Counted from the stretch's first letter, positions 18,241 to 27,185 are shown. The stretch is DNA of 64,000 nucleotides from Candidatus Methylomirabilota bacterium (GCA_028870115.1 JAGWQH010000029.1:19661-83660); one strand, 5' to 3'. Notes: generated by a model from the sequence alone, not told the origin. A program made the numbers and translations.

Positions 18241-19582
18241 ACGAAGCGGTGTGACCCGCGTGCTTGTTGTCGATGACGAGCGACTCATCCGGCTGCTTAT
18301 GGAAAAGGAGCTGCCACGGGCGGGGTATATAGTCACCTGCGCCGGAAGCGGCGAAGAGGCCATGGAGCAGTTGCGCACGCGAGAGTTCGATGTCGTCCTC
18401 CTCGACCTCAAGATGCCCGGAATCGGTGGGATGGAGGCGCTCCGCCGGATTCGGGAATCCGGGACTTCGGCGGAGGTCGTCATCCTGACCGGTCACCCCG
18501 ATGTGGACAGCGCCATCAACGCGATGAAGCTGGGTGCCTACGACTACCTGACCAAGCCCTTCAAGCTCTCCGAATTGGAGGAGGTGCTGCGGCGAGCCGC
18601 GGAGCGAAAGCGCCTGCGCACGGAGAATACGGCCCTGCGCCGTATGATCGCCCAGCGCGAACCCGCGCCTGTTATGATCGGTCACAGTCCTGCCATGGCC
18701 TCCCTGTCGGCGACCGTGCGACGGATTGCGCCGAGTGAGGCGAGCGTCCTCATACAGGGAGAGAGCGGGACCGGCAAGAGCCTGGTGGCCAAGGCCATTC
18801 ATATGGCGAGCCCTCGAGCCGGCGGGCCATTCCTGATCATCAACTGCAGCGGCTTTCAGGATCCGCTCCTGGAGAGCGAGCTGTTCGGGCATGAGAAAGG
18901 GGCATTCACCGGCGCCACCAGCGTCAAAATGGGTCTCTTCGAGGTGGCAGGAGGTGGGACCCTCCTGCTGGATGAGGTGGGGGAGATGAGCCCGGCCATG
19001 CAAGCCAAGCTCCTTCAAGTACTCGACACTAAGGAGCTGCGACGGGTTGGAGGCACCCGCGTGCACCGGGTAGATGTGCGCATCATCGCCGCCACCAACA
19101 AGGACCTGGCCCAGGAGGTACGAACAGGCCGGTTCCGCGAGGATCTCTATTATCGACTGAACGTGGTCAGCTTGACGCTGCCGTCCTTGCGTGAGCGGAA
19201 GGAGGACATCCCGCTCCTCATTGAGCATTTTTTGACGCAATTCCAGGTAACCGGTCAAAAGGCCAAGACCATCTCCCGGGAGGCGATGCAATCGCTGGCG
19301 GACTACCCGTGGCCGGGCAATGTGCGAGAGCTTGCGAATACGATCGAGCGCCTTCAGATTCTCTCCTCCGGCGACATCATCGGCCTTGAGGATCTGTCGC
19401 CCAACATCCGGTTTCCGAGCGGATCGGCGGCCGGCCCCGCCTCGCTGGCGGAAATGGAGCGGCTGCACCTCATCCGGGTGCTCGATCATACGGGGGGCAA
19501 AAAGATGCAGGCCGCGCGACTGCTCGGCATCGACCTCAAAACCTTGAATAGCAAAATTAAGCGGTACAACATCTCCCTGTGA
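18224..19582 (+). CDS. NtrC-family sigma-54 response regulator
   Basis: A 452-residue transcription activator. The receiver domain ([13 protein letters not shown], phospho-acceptor in [19 protein letters not shown]) is followed by an AAA+ sigma-54 activation domain with Walker A GESGTGKS, the sigma-54 loop EKGAFTGA and Walker [11 protein letters not shown] Fis-type helix-turn-helix ([20 protein letters not shown]) ends the protein. The ATG at 18224 is preceded by GGGGGTG. It should switch on sigma-54 promoters under control of the upstream kinase. Confidence 0.94.
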   Translation: MPQAGERSGVTRVLVVDDERLIRLLMEKELPRAGYIVTCAGSGEEAMEQLRTREFDVVLLDLKMPGIGGMEALRRIRESGTSAEVVILTGHPDVDSAINAMKLGAYDYLTKPFKLSELEEVLRRAAERKRLRTENTALRRMIAQREPAPVMIGHSPAMASLSATVRRIAPSEASVLIQGESGTGKSLVAKAIHMASPRAGGPFLIINCSGFQDPLLESELFGHEKGAFTGATSVKMGLFEVAGGGTLLLDEVGEMSPAMQAKLLQVLDTKELRRVGGTRVHRVDVRIIAATNKDLAQEVRTGRFREDLYYRLNVVSLTLPSLRERKEDIPLLIEHFLTQFQVTGQKAKTISREAMQSLADYPWPGNVRELANTIERLQILSSGDIIGLEDLSPNIRFPSGSAAGPASLAEMERLHLIRVLDHTGGKKMQAARLLGIDLKTLNSKIKRYNISL

Positions 19583-19656
19583 AGGGCCGGCTCTTTGCCG
19601 AGTTAAAGGGGCTGGAGGTCAAGACGGTGGGGCGAGGTAATTTGACACCTTATGAT

Positions 19657-19671
19657 TGACTATGTTAGTCA
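19657..19671. promoter_or_regulatory. Putative operator of the phd/vapC pair
   Basis: A perfect inverted repeat, TGACTA-TGT-TAGTCA, 28 bases before the antitoxin ATG in an AT-rich leader. Phd/YefM antitoxins bind short palindromes in their own promoters, so this is a likely autoregulatory site. Confidence 0.5.
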
Positions 19672-19699
19672 TATATAAACAACCATGGAGGACATATTT

Positions 19700-19993
19700 A
19701 TGAAGGCCGTTGCTGTGTCTGAATTGAAAGCCTCGCTGAGCAGATTTCTCGCCGCAGTCAAGGAAGGCGAGGAGGTCATCGTAACTGATAGGGGGAAGCC
19801 GGTCGCCAAGCTGGTCCCTGTCACACGGGACAAAACAGATCGGCCGCCCCATCTCCTGGCACTTGAGCGCGCGGGAATGGTCAAAATCGGAACAGGTGGA
19901 CTACCCCATGGATTTTGGGACCTTCCACGACCGAAAGACCCCAAGAATCGTGCCCTGGAGGCACTCTTGCAAGAACGAGCGGAATCCCGGTGA
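19700..19993 (+). CDS. Type II antitoxin, Phd/YefM family
   Basis: A 97-residue antitoxin that should neutralise the PIN toxin encoded next and repress the pair's promoter. The N-terminal Phd fold is clear: MKAVAVSELKASLSRFLAAVKEGEEVIVTDRGKPVAKLVPV. The C-terminal part, with PHGFWDLPRPKDPKNRALEALLQER, would wrap the toxin. The ATG at 19700 has GGAGGA 8 bases upstream. It overlaps the toxin start by 4 bases (GTGA). Confidence 0.92.
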   Translation: MKAVAVSELKASLSRFLAAVKEGEEVIVTDRGKPVAKLVPVTRDKTDRPPHLLALERAGMVKIGTGGLPHGFWDLPRPKDPKNRALEALLQERAESR

Positions 19994-20415
19994 AATTCTG
20001 GGACGCTTCGGCCCTTATTCCCCTGTACTTTGAAGGTCCGCAGACCAAGGCCATCCGTGCCATCGCGAAAGCCGACGGGGATATCGTCGCCTGGTGGGGA
20101 AGCCCCATTGAATGCTTTTCAGCGTTTGCACGGCTGCGGCGGGAGGGGTTCTTGACGCCTCAGGGGGAGGATCAGATTCGTCACCTGCTGGTCCTGCTGT
20201 CAGATGCATGGACAGAGATTGAGCCGAGCGCCGAAGTACGGGTCATTGCCGCACGGCTTCTCCTCGCGCATCCTTTACGCGCGGCTGATTCCCTTCAATT
20301 GGCTGCCGGTCTTGTATGGGCCGGCACAACACCCAGGGGTCACCACTTTGTCTGTCTCGATCACAGGTTGAGGGACGCAGCCAGAACTGAAGGGTTTGCG
20401 CTGCTTCCTGCATGA
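19990..20415 (+). CDS. Type II toxin, VapC-like PIN-domain ribonuclease
   Basis: A 141-residue PIN-domain protein. The acidic metal-binding residues are visible in VKFWDASALIPLYF (Asp5), SPIECFSAFARL (Glu), HPLRAADSLQLAAGLVW (Asp) and VCLDHRLRDAA (Asp). PIN toxins of this kind cleave tRNA or rRNA. The GTG start overlaps the antitoxin stop, the usual arrangement that makes antitoxin in excess. An upstream in-frame start inside the antitoxin gene is a read-through artefact. Confidence 0.92.
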   Translation: MKFWDASALIPLYFEGPQTKAIRAIAKADGDIVAWWGSPIECFSAFARLRREGFLTPQGEDQIRHLLVLLSDAWTEIEPSAEVRVIAARLLLAHPLRAADSLQLAAGLVWAGTTPRGHHFVCLDHRLRDAARTEGFALLPA

Positions 20416-20511
20416 CCCCTGGAACTTGACATGTCGAATAGTGTGACTGAAGGTAAGGCCTTGAAAGTCGCAGTGGTGGGGGCGTAGAGAGGTTCCAGGA
20501 GCCAATACAGT

Positions 20512-20772
20512 ATGAAAAGAGAACCAGTGAAGAAAATTGATGACGAGCTTCGGGCCGAGTACGATCTATCCCAACTGAAGGGAGGAGTCCGCGGCAAACA
20601 CTACAAGCGGGCTATGGCAGGGACGAACCTCGTCCTGATTGAACCTGCTCTGGCGAAAGCGTTTCCTGATTCTGACTCAGTGAATCGGGCCTTGCGCCTC
20701 TTGCTTGACGCCGCCAGTTCGGGCACAATGCCATCGCGCCAGCGCCGCACGCGGCTTAAACGGACCGCTTAA
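20512..20772 (+). CDS. Small conserved protein, antitoxin-like, unknown function
   Basis: An 86-residue protein with DDELRAEYDLSQLKGGVRGKHYKRA, then NLVLIEPALAKAFPDSDSVNRALRLLLDAA and a basic tail. This pattern recurs in small proteins next to toxin genes in many genomes, where it is usually annotated as hypothetical. No toxin partner follows; the next ORF is a restriction-gene fragment. It may be an orphan antitoxin. The ribosome-binding site is weak. Confidence 0.6.
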   Translation: MKREPVKKIDDELRAEYDLSQLKGGVRGKHYKRAMAGTNLVLIEPALAKAFPDSDSVNRALRLLLDAASSGTMPSRQRRTRLKRTA

Positions 20773-20810
20773 CAATGCGGCCCCTTAACGCGAATTAGCC
20801 ACCCGCACGA

Positions 20811-20969
20811 ATGCCGAAAGAAGCCAAAGCAAGGATTCTGATCAACGACCTTCTCCGAAGGTCGCGCTGGCGCTTCTTTGATGATGAGACCAGCTCCGCC
20901 AACATTGCGCAGATCGCCCACGGCGACAACACAGCGTCTTGTCAGTCAATGACGTCCTCGGAGCAGTAG
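20811..20969 (+). pseudogene. Truncated N-terminus of a type I restriction HsdR-like protein
   Basis: A 52-codon ORF. Its first 32 residues (MPKEAKARILINDLLRRSRW, then RFFDDETSSANI) match the start of type I restriction R subunits and related DEAD/H helicases. The remaining 20 residues are unrelated and end at a TAG. Everything downstream of the N-terminal motif is missing. This reads as a deletion remnant of an hsdR gene whose end is now fused to the leader of the helicase gene that starts 5 bases later. Confidence 0.65.
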
Positions 20970-20973
20970 CACC

Positions 20974-22173
20974 ATGAGCATCCAACCAAACATGCAACCT
21001 GTGCGCGAGCGTTTGACCAAACTCTTCGAGTTCCTCAAAGCCTACACAGACCTGCGCTACCCGCCGGTTCGGAATATTGCACAACAGCCGCACTCCCTTT
21101 GGTTGAAAGACCTTCCTGTCCATCCATCCGTCGAGTTGTTTCGAGACGCAGGTAAGACTGAGGATAAAGTCGAAGATAGTGATATCGTGCTGCGGCTGGT
21201 GCGCCCGGTCGTTACGCAATGCCCTCCACCGCCTTCAGTGCTGTCTGAATGGCTGAAGCCTGGCTGGCAGGATATTGCGGGGAAAGTCGAAATCCAACCA
21301 ACCCGCAATGGCACCAGCAAGGATGGTAAAACGTTCATTGAGCGGTTTGATGCGGACTCACGACGTTCTTCGCTCCTCCACGCGTGGCAGCAGCAACGTG
21401 AGCAGTGGGTGACTAACGAGCGTCCAGCTCGGCAATCAATGATACTTTTCCAAACCGTATACGAGTGGTATGGCATTCAGGAGCGGGAAGGCGAAAGGAT
21501 TGAGTTGGTGGTAGGTGATGGTCTCTTGCGATGTCGTGATGTTGGCGGCGAGTTTTACCATCCAGTCCTTCTGCAAAAGTTGGAACTGGAATTCTATCCA
21601 GAGAAACGGCAGCCGCAGTTTATTTTCCGAAAGCGAGAGCAACCACCAGAACTTTATACAGAGTTTCTCCGTATTCTTCCCGGAGTTAACAGCCAACAGC
21701 TTGCTCGTTGCGCGGACGAAATGAGGAAATCGGAATTTGCTCCTCTTGGAGTAGACGACACCCACGGTTTTCTTCGCCGCCTCATCCAGGGACTTTTTCC
21801 TAGCAGTGGTGCCGTGCTTGAGAATGACCAGCCTTCAGTAAGCAGACGAACTGGTTCTTCATCGCAGTCCGATCTAACACTCTTCAATCAGCCACACACC
21901 ATGCGAGAGCAGGACAAACCGACCATAGAGCGCCGGCCAGTCATTTTCATGCGACAGCGACGAACGGGCCCAGCTAACGTCTTCGATTTGGTGTTGGAGG
22001 ACATTGCAGGCCGTGAGGCCTTCCCTCCCTCGTTGCTGCAGATCCTTGGACTGGAGGCGAGCGCTGTCAGCCAAACAGAATCTCATGATAGCGAGCTGTC
22101 TATAGGAAATGAGGATGACGACGTTCTCTTGAGCAAGCCCGCCAATCGTGAACAGCTTGAAATCGCAAAGTAA
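20974..22173 (+). CDS. N-terminal part of a large SF1 helicase-nuclease, cut by an in-frame stop
   Basis: A 399-residue product. The sequence (TKLFEFLKAYTDLRYPPVRNIAQQPHSLWLKDLP onward) corresponds to the N-terminal region of large COG1112-type AAA proteins. It ends LLSKPANREQLEIAK, the segment that in intact relatives runs straight into the Walker A region. The stop is TAA at 22171-22173 and the next ORF continues in the same frame at base 22174. A single CAA-to-TAA change would explain it. Without the downstream part there is no ATPase motif, so this piece alone is unlikely to be active. Confidence 0.75.
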   Translation: MSIQPNMQPVRERLTKLFEFLKAYTDLRYPPVRNIAQQPHSLWLKDLPVHPSVELFRDAGKTEDKVEDSDIVLRLVRPVVTQCPPPPSVLSEWLKPGWQDIAGKVEIQPTRNGTSKDGKTFIERFDADSRRSSLLHAWQQQREQWVTNERPARQSMILFQTVYEWYGIQEREGERIELVVGDGLLRCRDVGGEFYHPVLLQKLELEFYPEKRQPQFIFRKREQPPELYTEFLRILPGVNSQQLARCADEMRKSEFAPLGVDDTHGFLRRLIQGLFPSSGAVLENDQPSVSRRTGSSSQSDLTLFNQPHTMREQDKPTIERRPVIFMRQRRTGPANVFDLVLEDIAGREAFPPSLLQILGLEASAVSQTESHDSELSIGNEDDDVLLSKPANREQLEIAK

Positions 22174-25100
22174 TTGACGCGTAGAGGTTGTGTGCTCGTG
22201 CAGGGTCCCCCAGGTACAGGAAAGACGCACACAATCGCGAATCTTCTCGGTCACTTGTTGGCGCAAGGGAAACGTGTGCTTGTCACTGCCCATACGCCCA
22301 AGGCGCTGCGCGTACTCCGCAAAAAAGTCGTCGAGCCGCTTCAGCCGCTCTGCATCAGCGTTCTTCACAATGACAAGCAGAGCCAGGAAGAGCTTCAAAC
22401 CTCAGTTCAGAAAATTCACGTTCGCCTGAGCGACGACGACCGTCTCTTGGAACGAGATGCGCACCGTTTGCGTGAGGAGCGAAAGCACATTCTCGAATCA
22501 TTGGGCGATGGGCGTCACCGGCTTCTCAACGCCAGGCAGGATGAAATTCGCGATGTCGTCTTCGGCGGGAAAGCCATGCGACCGATTGAGGCGGCCAAAC
22601 GTGTGAAAGAAGGTGCTGGCAAGGACGACTGGATTCCCAGTCCAGTGAATCTCGGTGAGGTGCTTCCCCTTGCTCATGCCGAGGTTGTAGTGCTGTATCA
22701 AACGAACGCTCGTGTCTCTCTCACAGACGAACGTGAACTCGCAAGCAGCCGGCCTGAGTTGGGTACTTTACCTACGCCAGGGGAGTTCCGTTCTGCTGTT
22801 GAGGAGATGACCGCTTTGGCTGGCCAGAATCTCCGGCTACGCGAGGAACTATGGGATGACACGCTCGAGCCTGTAGATTTGACCGAGTTTGACCGGATGT
22901 TAGAACTGGCCAGCAAAACGATTGAGTTTCTGCGTGATAGCGCGCCGTGGCAGCTATTGGCCATCCAGGCGGGAAGAGACGGTGAGACCGCGCGTTGTGA
23001 ATGGGATTCGCTGGTCAAGAAAATTGAAGATACTTGGCGTGAGGTGCATGAATGTCACGCACTGGTCATTGAACACGGTCCGAATCTATCTGACCCACGC
23101 CCTCCGCACGAACTCTTGTCATTGGTGGAAGAAATTATTCGGTACCAGGAAGCAGGCAACTCATTCGGTTTGCTCGCCAGGCTGACCAGGCCCCATTGGT
23201 TTGAGTTTAAGGCAAAGGTTCGCGTTGGCAGCCGCGCAATAGAACTGAGCGATGCGACGCACTTGCGCGCGGTGAAGGCGCTTCTACGTATGCAACAGCT
23301 TCGCTCTGAGTTGGTTGAACGCTGGGAACGTCAGATGGCTTGTCAGGGAGGTCTCGCGTGTTCCGATCTCAGCGATCGTCCAGAGCAGGTCTGTAAACAG
23401 TTCGTGCCGCAAATCCGGATGTGCTTGGAATGGCAGGCCCGTACTTGGCAGCCGCTCGAAAGCGAATTTCATCGCCTCGGTTTCGGATGGTCTGCATTTC
23501 TTGACTCCACTGCTCCGGAGTCTGGAGATAACGCTGAACTTCGCCGAATTCGCCGTGCGGTGCTTGGCGACCTTGGTCCGATTCTTCAATCGCGGAGCGG
23601 ATGGCTGCGATACAACAGGCTACTGGCGACGTTGCGTACATGGTACGAGCAGTTGCCCAAGTCAAATCTTCCAGAAGCTCAAGCGACAAAGCGATTGCGA
23701 CGAGCGATGAATGATCGCTCGGCAATGGACTATCAATCCGCATACGAGGAATTGCTACGGCTGAAGAGCCTTGAACAAGATCTCACGCGACGACATGAGC
23801 TCCTGAACCGACTCAGTCGGTCCGCTCCGGCTTGGGCGTCCGCGATTGACAATCGGCTGGCAGAGCATAGTGAGTCACAGCCGCCGGGCGACCCGAACGC
23901 CGCTTGGGAATGGAGACAGCTTCATAACGAATTGGAAAGACGGGCGAGCGTGTCACTTGATCAGTTGCAGCAACACATTGAACGGCTCAGTCAACAACTT
24001 CTTGAAACCACTGCGTATCTTGTCGAAAAACAGACATGGATGAATCAAATCCGGCAGACTAACCCCACGCAGAAGAGGGCGCTTGGTGCTTACGCAGCGA
24101 TGCGAAATAAGCTAACAAAAACTGGTAGAGGAGTTCGCGACGCCGAGCTTCTGGCTGCTGCTCGCCGGGAGATGGCGACGGCTAAAGATGCCGTTCCCGT
24201 TTGGATTATGCCTCTGGCCGAAGTGGCCGACACCTTTGACCCAACAAAGACAAGATTTGATGTGGTGATCATCGATGAGGCCAGCCAATGTGACCCGACC
24301 TCGCTATTTGCCTTGTATCTGGGCTATCAAACTATCATTGTGGGCGATGACGAACAGGTAACCCCGGTCGCCGCCGGCGTCGATATGGAAGAGGTAACTA
24401 AGCTTATTCGTGTCTTTCTTGAAGGCCTGCCTTTCAAGGAATTGTATGACGGCACAACCTCTGTCTACGACTTGGCTCAAATTGCCTTCGGCGGTGTAAT
24501 TCGGCTAACTGAACATTTCCGGTGTGCGCCCAATATCATCGCTTTTAGCAACAACCTATCCTATAAAGGTGAAATAAAACCACTACGTGAGGCTTCGTCC
24601 GTTCCACTCAATCCGCACGTCGTTCACTATCGAGTTGAGAAAGGGCACGATCGTGGCGACAACGTCAATGAAGTCGAGGCAGAAACCATTGCCTCGCTCA
24701 TTTGCGCCGCTATTGAGCGGCCGGAGTATACGAAAAATGATTTAGGGGAGCCGACAACCTTCGGCGTGGTCTCGCTCGTCAGCGACAAACAAGCCTCAAG
24801 AATTGATAGCCTCCTTCGACAACGTATGGAACCTGCCGAGTATCGACGACGACAGATTCTATGCGGCGACTCCGCGCAGTTCCAAGGTGACGAGCGAGAC
24901 GTCGTGTTCCTTTCGGTAGTGGACTCTCCACCTGAACAGCCACCGCTCTATATGCGGCAGGAAGGGCCGAAGAGAATTTTTAAGAAACGCTTCAATGTCG
25001 CCGCAAGCCGTGCGCGCAACCAGATGTGGATCGTGCACAGCCTGAATCACGAAACGGATCTTCAGGTTGGCGACTATCGCCGCCGCATCATCGAACATGC

Positions 25101-25611
25101 CCTCGACCCGGAGGCGTGGGAACGCGAATTAGAAAAACGATTGACTAAGGTGGACCCTCGCTCGCAGGTGTTCGAGGGAACCGTTCTGCGACGGCTGATG
25201 GAGCGCGGCTACAACGTCCTTCCGCAATACCGAGCGGGGGCTTACTACATTGACTTGGTGGTCATTGGAAGTGGAAAGCGCTTGGCCATTGAGTGCGACG
25301 GCGAGCAGTTTCATGGCCTGGAGAAACTCCAAGAAGACCTCGAACGAGAGGCCATCCTGAAACGATGTGGCCATTGGACGTTCGTTCGCGTTCGTGGCAG
25401 CCTTTTCTTCCGTGATGAAGAACGTGCCTTGAAGTCGGTGTTCAGGCGTTTGCAAGAATTAGGCATTGCTCCAGAGCTTGCCACCGGGAAATCTTCATCT
25501 GCTCAGAGTCAAGCCGATTCTGTTGAGCAGGTAATTCGTCGCGCCCAAGAATTGAGGGCCTTATGGCATCCTGAAAGGCAAGCCGACGAAACAGCTACCA
25601 AGCACTCTTAA
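22174..25611 (+). CDS. SF1 (COG1112-type) helicase with C-terminal Vsr-fold nuclease domain
   Basis: Continues in frame from the upstream ORF. Helicase motifs: VLVQGPPGTGKTHTIANLL (Walker A), VVIIDEASQCDP (Walker B), IIVGDDEQVTPV (motif III), LTEHFRCAPNIIAF (IV), QFQGDERDVVFLSV (V) and FNVAASRARNQMWIVHS (VI). A roughly 450-residue helical insert lies between motifs I and II. The C-terminus holds a Vsr/MTES_1575-type PD-(D/E)xK domain (YYIDLVVIGSGKRLAIECDGEQFHG). The only available start is TTG directly after the stop, so reinitiation would be needed. Context suggests a defence role; its GC content is lower than in flanking housekeeping genes. Confidence 0.8.
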   Translation: MTRRGCVLVQGPPGTGKTHTIANLLGHLLAQGKRVLVTAHTPKALRVLRKKVVEPLQPLCISVLHNDKQSQEELQTSVQKIHVRLSDDDRLLERDAHRLREERKHILESLGDGRHRLLNARQDEIRDVVFGGKAMRPIEAAKRVKEGAGKDDWIPSPVNLGEVLPLAHAEVVVLYQTNARVSLTDERELASSRPELGTLPTPGEFRSAVEEMTALAGQNLRLREELWDDTLEPVDLTEFDRMLELASKTIEFLRDSAPWQLLAIQAGRDGETARCEWDSLVKKIEDTWREVHECHALVIEHGPNLSDPRPPHELLSLVEEIIRYQEAGNSFGLLARLTRPHWFEFKAKVRVGSRAIELSDATHLRAVKALLRMQQLRSELVERWERQMACQGGLACSDLSDRPEQVCKQFVPQIRMCLEWQARTWQPLESEFHRLGFGWSAFLDSTAPESGDNAELRRIRRAVLGDLGPILQSRSGWLRYNRLLATLRTWYEQLPKSNLPEAQATKRLRRAMNDRSAMDYQSAYEELLRLKSLEQDLTRRHELLNRLSRSAPAWASAIDNRLAEHSESQPPGDPNAAWEWRQLHNELERRASVSLDQLQQHIERLSQQLLETTAYLVEKQTWMNQIRQTNPTQKRALGAYAAMRNKLTKTGRGVRDAELLAAARREMATAKDAVPVWIMPLAEVADTFDPTKTRFDVVIIDEASQCDPTSLFALYLGYQTIIVGDDEQVTPVAAGVDMEEVTKLIRVFLEGLPFKELYDGTTSVYDLAQIAFGGVIRLTEHFRCAPNIIAFSNNLSYKGEIKPLREASSVPLNPHVVHYRVEKGHDRGDNVNEVEAETIASLICAAIERPEYTKNDLGEPTTFGVVSLVSDKQASRIDSLLRQRMEPAEYRRRQILCGDSAQFQGDERDVVFLSVVDSPPEQPPLYMRQEGPKRIFKKRFNVAASRARNQMWIVHSLNHETDLQVGDYRRRIIEHALDPEAWERELEKRLTKVDPRSQVFEGTVLRRLMERGYNVLPQYRAGAYYIDLVVIGSGKRLAIECDGEQFHGLEKLQEDLEREAILKRCGHWTFVRVRGSLFFRDEERALKSVFRRLQELGIAPELATGKSSSAQSQADSVEQVIRRAQELRALWHPERQADETATKHS

Positions 25612-25612
25612 T

Positions 25613-25795
25613 GTGAATTCACATCGTTTGTACAGCCTTTTCATGGCTTGTACGGATTTGGAGACCGAGCGGGCGTTGGTGGAGGCGAACCGGAAGCTGG
25701 TGGAGCTTTTCGAGAGGAAGATTCAGTCGAAGCTGGCGGAGATTTGGGGCCAAGGAGATGATAGCCGCAAGAATGATACGCTTCCTTTCGGCTAA
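25613..25795 (+). pseudogene. C-terminal fragment of type I R-M HsdS (or HsdM)
   Basis: A 60-residue ORF whose core TDLETERALVEANRKLVELF followed by ERKIQSKLAEIWG is the typical terminal coiled coil of type I restriction specificity (or modification) subunits. No target-recognition domain precedes it. It begins 2 bases after the helicase stop. The helicase gene therefore sits between an hsdR start and an hsdS end, as if it replaced the middle of an R-M locus. Confidence 0.65.
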
Positions 25796-25803
25796 ACGAT
25801 CTG

Positions 25804-25935
25804 ATGAATGAGCAACTCGAAATAATCCGCTGGACTACTGACCAGGAAGGCCCTTTCTTCGAGCGGAAGTCGGCGGTTGATCGTTTAACGCATCAGCCTC
25901 AATATGCATCAGAAAAATCTGAGGATGATGCATAG
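25804..25935 (+). pseudogene. N-terminal fragment of an AlbA_2-domain ATP-binding protein
   Basis: A 43-codon ORF whose first 27 residues (MNEQLEIIRWTTDQEG, then PFFERKSAVDR) match the beginning of COG2865-type AlbA_2 proteins, which are often encoded with type I R-M genes. It then runs into a nested inverted repeat and stops. The rest of the gene is gone. Confidence 0.6.
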
Positions 25936-25952
25936 GTCGCCTAGGCTGATGC
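25890..25952. repeat. Nested inverted repeat between AlbA_2 remnant and radC
   Basis: Outer arms GCATCAGCCT (25890-25899) and AGGCTGATGC (25943-25952), and inner arms ATGCATCA (25904-25911) and TGATGCAT (25926-25933), are exact complements. It ends 12 bases before the radC ATG. It could be a deletion scar, a recombination site or a regulatory hairpin. Confidence 0.65.
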
Positions 25953-25964
25953 ATAGAGTTGCGC

Positions 25965-26624
25965 ATGAGAACCATCAAGGACCTGCCGGAACATAGCCGC
26001 CCACGCGAGAAACTGCGGGAGAAAGGCGCGTCCGCCCTTACCGACGAGGAGCTTGTCGCGGCAATTCTTGGCATGGGAACGGCGGGCGTCGACGTGCGTA
26101 CCATTGCCCGGCAGGTGGCCAATCTCATCCGCGAGCACAAGGTCGGATTGACGCTCGATCACTTGCGGGCTGTTCCCGGCATGGGACTCGCCAAGGCCGG
26201 TCAAATCCTGTCGGCATTTGAACTCGCCCGCCGTCACTTACTCAAGGATACGGTCAAGATCATCGTCGCCCAGGATGTTCTGCCATTGGTGGCCGACATT
26301 GCCGGGAAACAGCAAGAGTATTTCATCTGCATTTCACTCAACGGCGCAAACGAGGTTATCGAAAAGCGCGTGGTCACGATCGGCCTTCTCGACAAAAGCC
26401 CGGTCCATCCCCGAGAAGTGTTCGCGGATGTCATTGCCGACCGCGCGGCAGCCGTCATCTTTGCGCACAACCACCCATCCGGCGAACTTCAACCGAGCGA
26501 GGCGGATCTTCGCATGCACGAGCAGTTGACCGAGGCCGGGAAGATTCTCGGACTTCGTGTCCTGGATCACCTGATAGTAACGCGGAAAGGCTACTTCAGC
26601 TTTCAGGAAGCCGGTTTGATTTGA
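25965..26624 (+). CDS. radC: RadC-family JAB-domain protein
   Basis: A 219-residue protein with an N-terminal helix-hairpin-helix region (RAVPGMGLAKAGQILSAFEL) and a C-terminal JAB/MPN metal site: E in the EVIEKRVV strand, the HNHPSG motif in FAHNHPSGELQPSEAD. The family is mostly carried on mobile and defence islands; the DNA repair role implied by the name is not supported experimentally. The ATG at 25965 is chosen over a TTG two codons earlier. It is the first intact gene after the R-M remnants. Confidence 0.9.
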   Translation: MRTIKDLPEHSRPREKLREKGASALTDEELVAAILGMGTAGVDVRTIARQVANLIREHKVGLTLDHLRAVPGMGLAKAGQILSAFELARRHLLKDTVKIIVAQDVLPLVADIAGKQQEYFICISLNGANEVIEKRVVTIGLLDKSPVHPREVFADVIADRAAAVIFAHNHPSGELQPSEADLRMHEQLTEAGKILGLRVLDHLIVTRKGYFSFQEAGLI

Positions 26625-26757
26625 TGACGACAAACGACGAATAGACAGTCAAGGAACAGCCCAAGAGAGTGCTGCACTGCAAGGTGTGCCTGACGTCCGG
26701 CGTGAGATTGCGCAAGATGTGTGAATGGCTTAAAGTATGGACTGAGAGGAGTGCAGA

Positions 26758-26961
26758 ATGAAACTGCGGGTGGTGTTGGAACTGAGCGAGGAGGGGGGGT
26801 ATACAGCCCTGGTACCCTCGCTTCCCGGGTGTATCAGCGAAGGTGATACTCGGGAAGAGGCGCTCCGCAATATCGAAGAGGCGATCAGGTTATATCTTGA
26901 GCCGGTGGACGACGACTCGAACCTCGCTGCCAATGCAGAGGTTGTTGAGATAGCTGTATGA
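26758..26961 (+). CDS. hicB: Type II antitoxin, HicB family
   Basis: A 67-residue HicB-like antitoxin with the degraded RNase-H fold core GGYTALVPSLPGCISEGDTREEALRNIEEAIRLYL. It is shorter than HicB proteins that carry an extra DNA-binding domain. GAGAGGAG precedes the ATG. Its stop overlaps the hicA start (ATGA), with the antitoxin first and the toxin second. Confidence 0.93.
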   Translation: MKLRVVLELSEEGGYTALVPSLPGCISEGDTREEALRNIEEAIRLYLEPVDDDSNLAANAEVVEIAV

Positions 26962-27185
26962 CGAAGGTCCCGAGCCTCAACTACGAGGCAGTGGTTCGGG
27001 CTCTTCGACGTGATGGCTGGGTAGTCGTTCGACAGAGAGGGAGCCACATCAGGCTGCAGAAGCATACCTCCGACGAAACGCAGAAGCTCGCCGTTCCTGC
27101 GCATCGCCCTTTCAAGCGATCTACCCTCTCCCAAATCCTGAAGCATGCTCGTTTCTCGGTAGACGAGTTTACCAAATTACTGTGA
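26958..27185 (+). CDS. hicA: Type II toxin, HicA family mRNA interferase
   Basis: A 75-residue double-stranded-RNA-binding-like toxin that cleaves mRNA independently of translation. It shows YEAVVRALRRDGWVVVRQRGSHIRLQKH with the catalytic His in GSHIRL and the AVPAHRPFKRSTLSQILKHA C-terminal segment. The start overlaps hicB by 4 bases. The pair closes the accessory island; panE follows 22 bases later. Confidence 0.94.
   Translation: MTKVPSLNYEAVVRALRRDGWVVVRQRGSHIRLQKHTSDETQKLAVPAHRPFKRSTLSQILKHARFSVDEFTKLL

Noticed and set aside
18152..19489. 445-residue minus-strand ORF opposite the NtrC-type regulator
   Set aside because: It is antisense to a regulator with all expected motifs.
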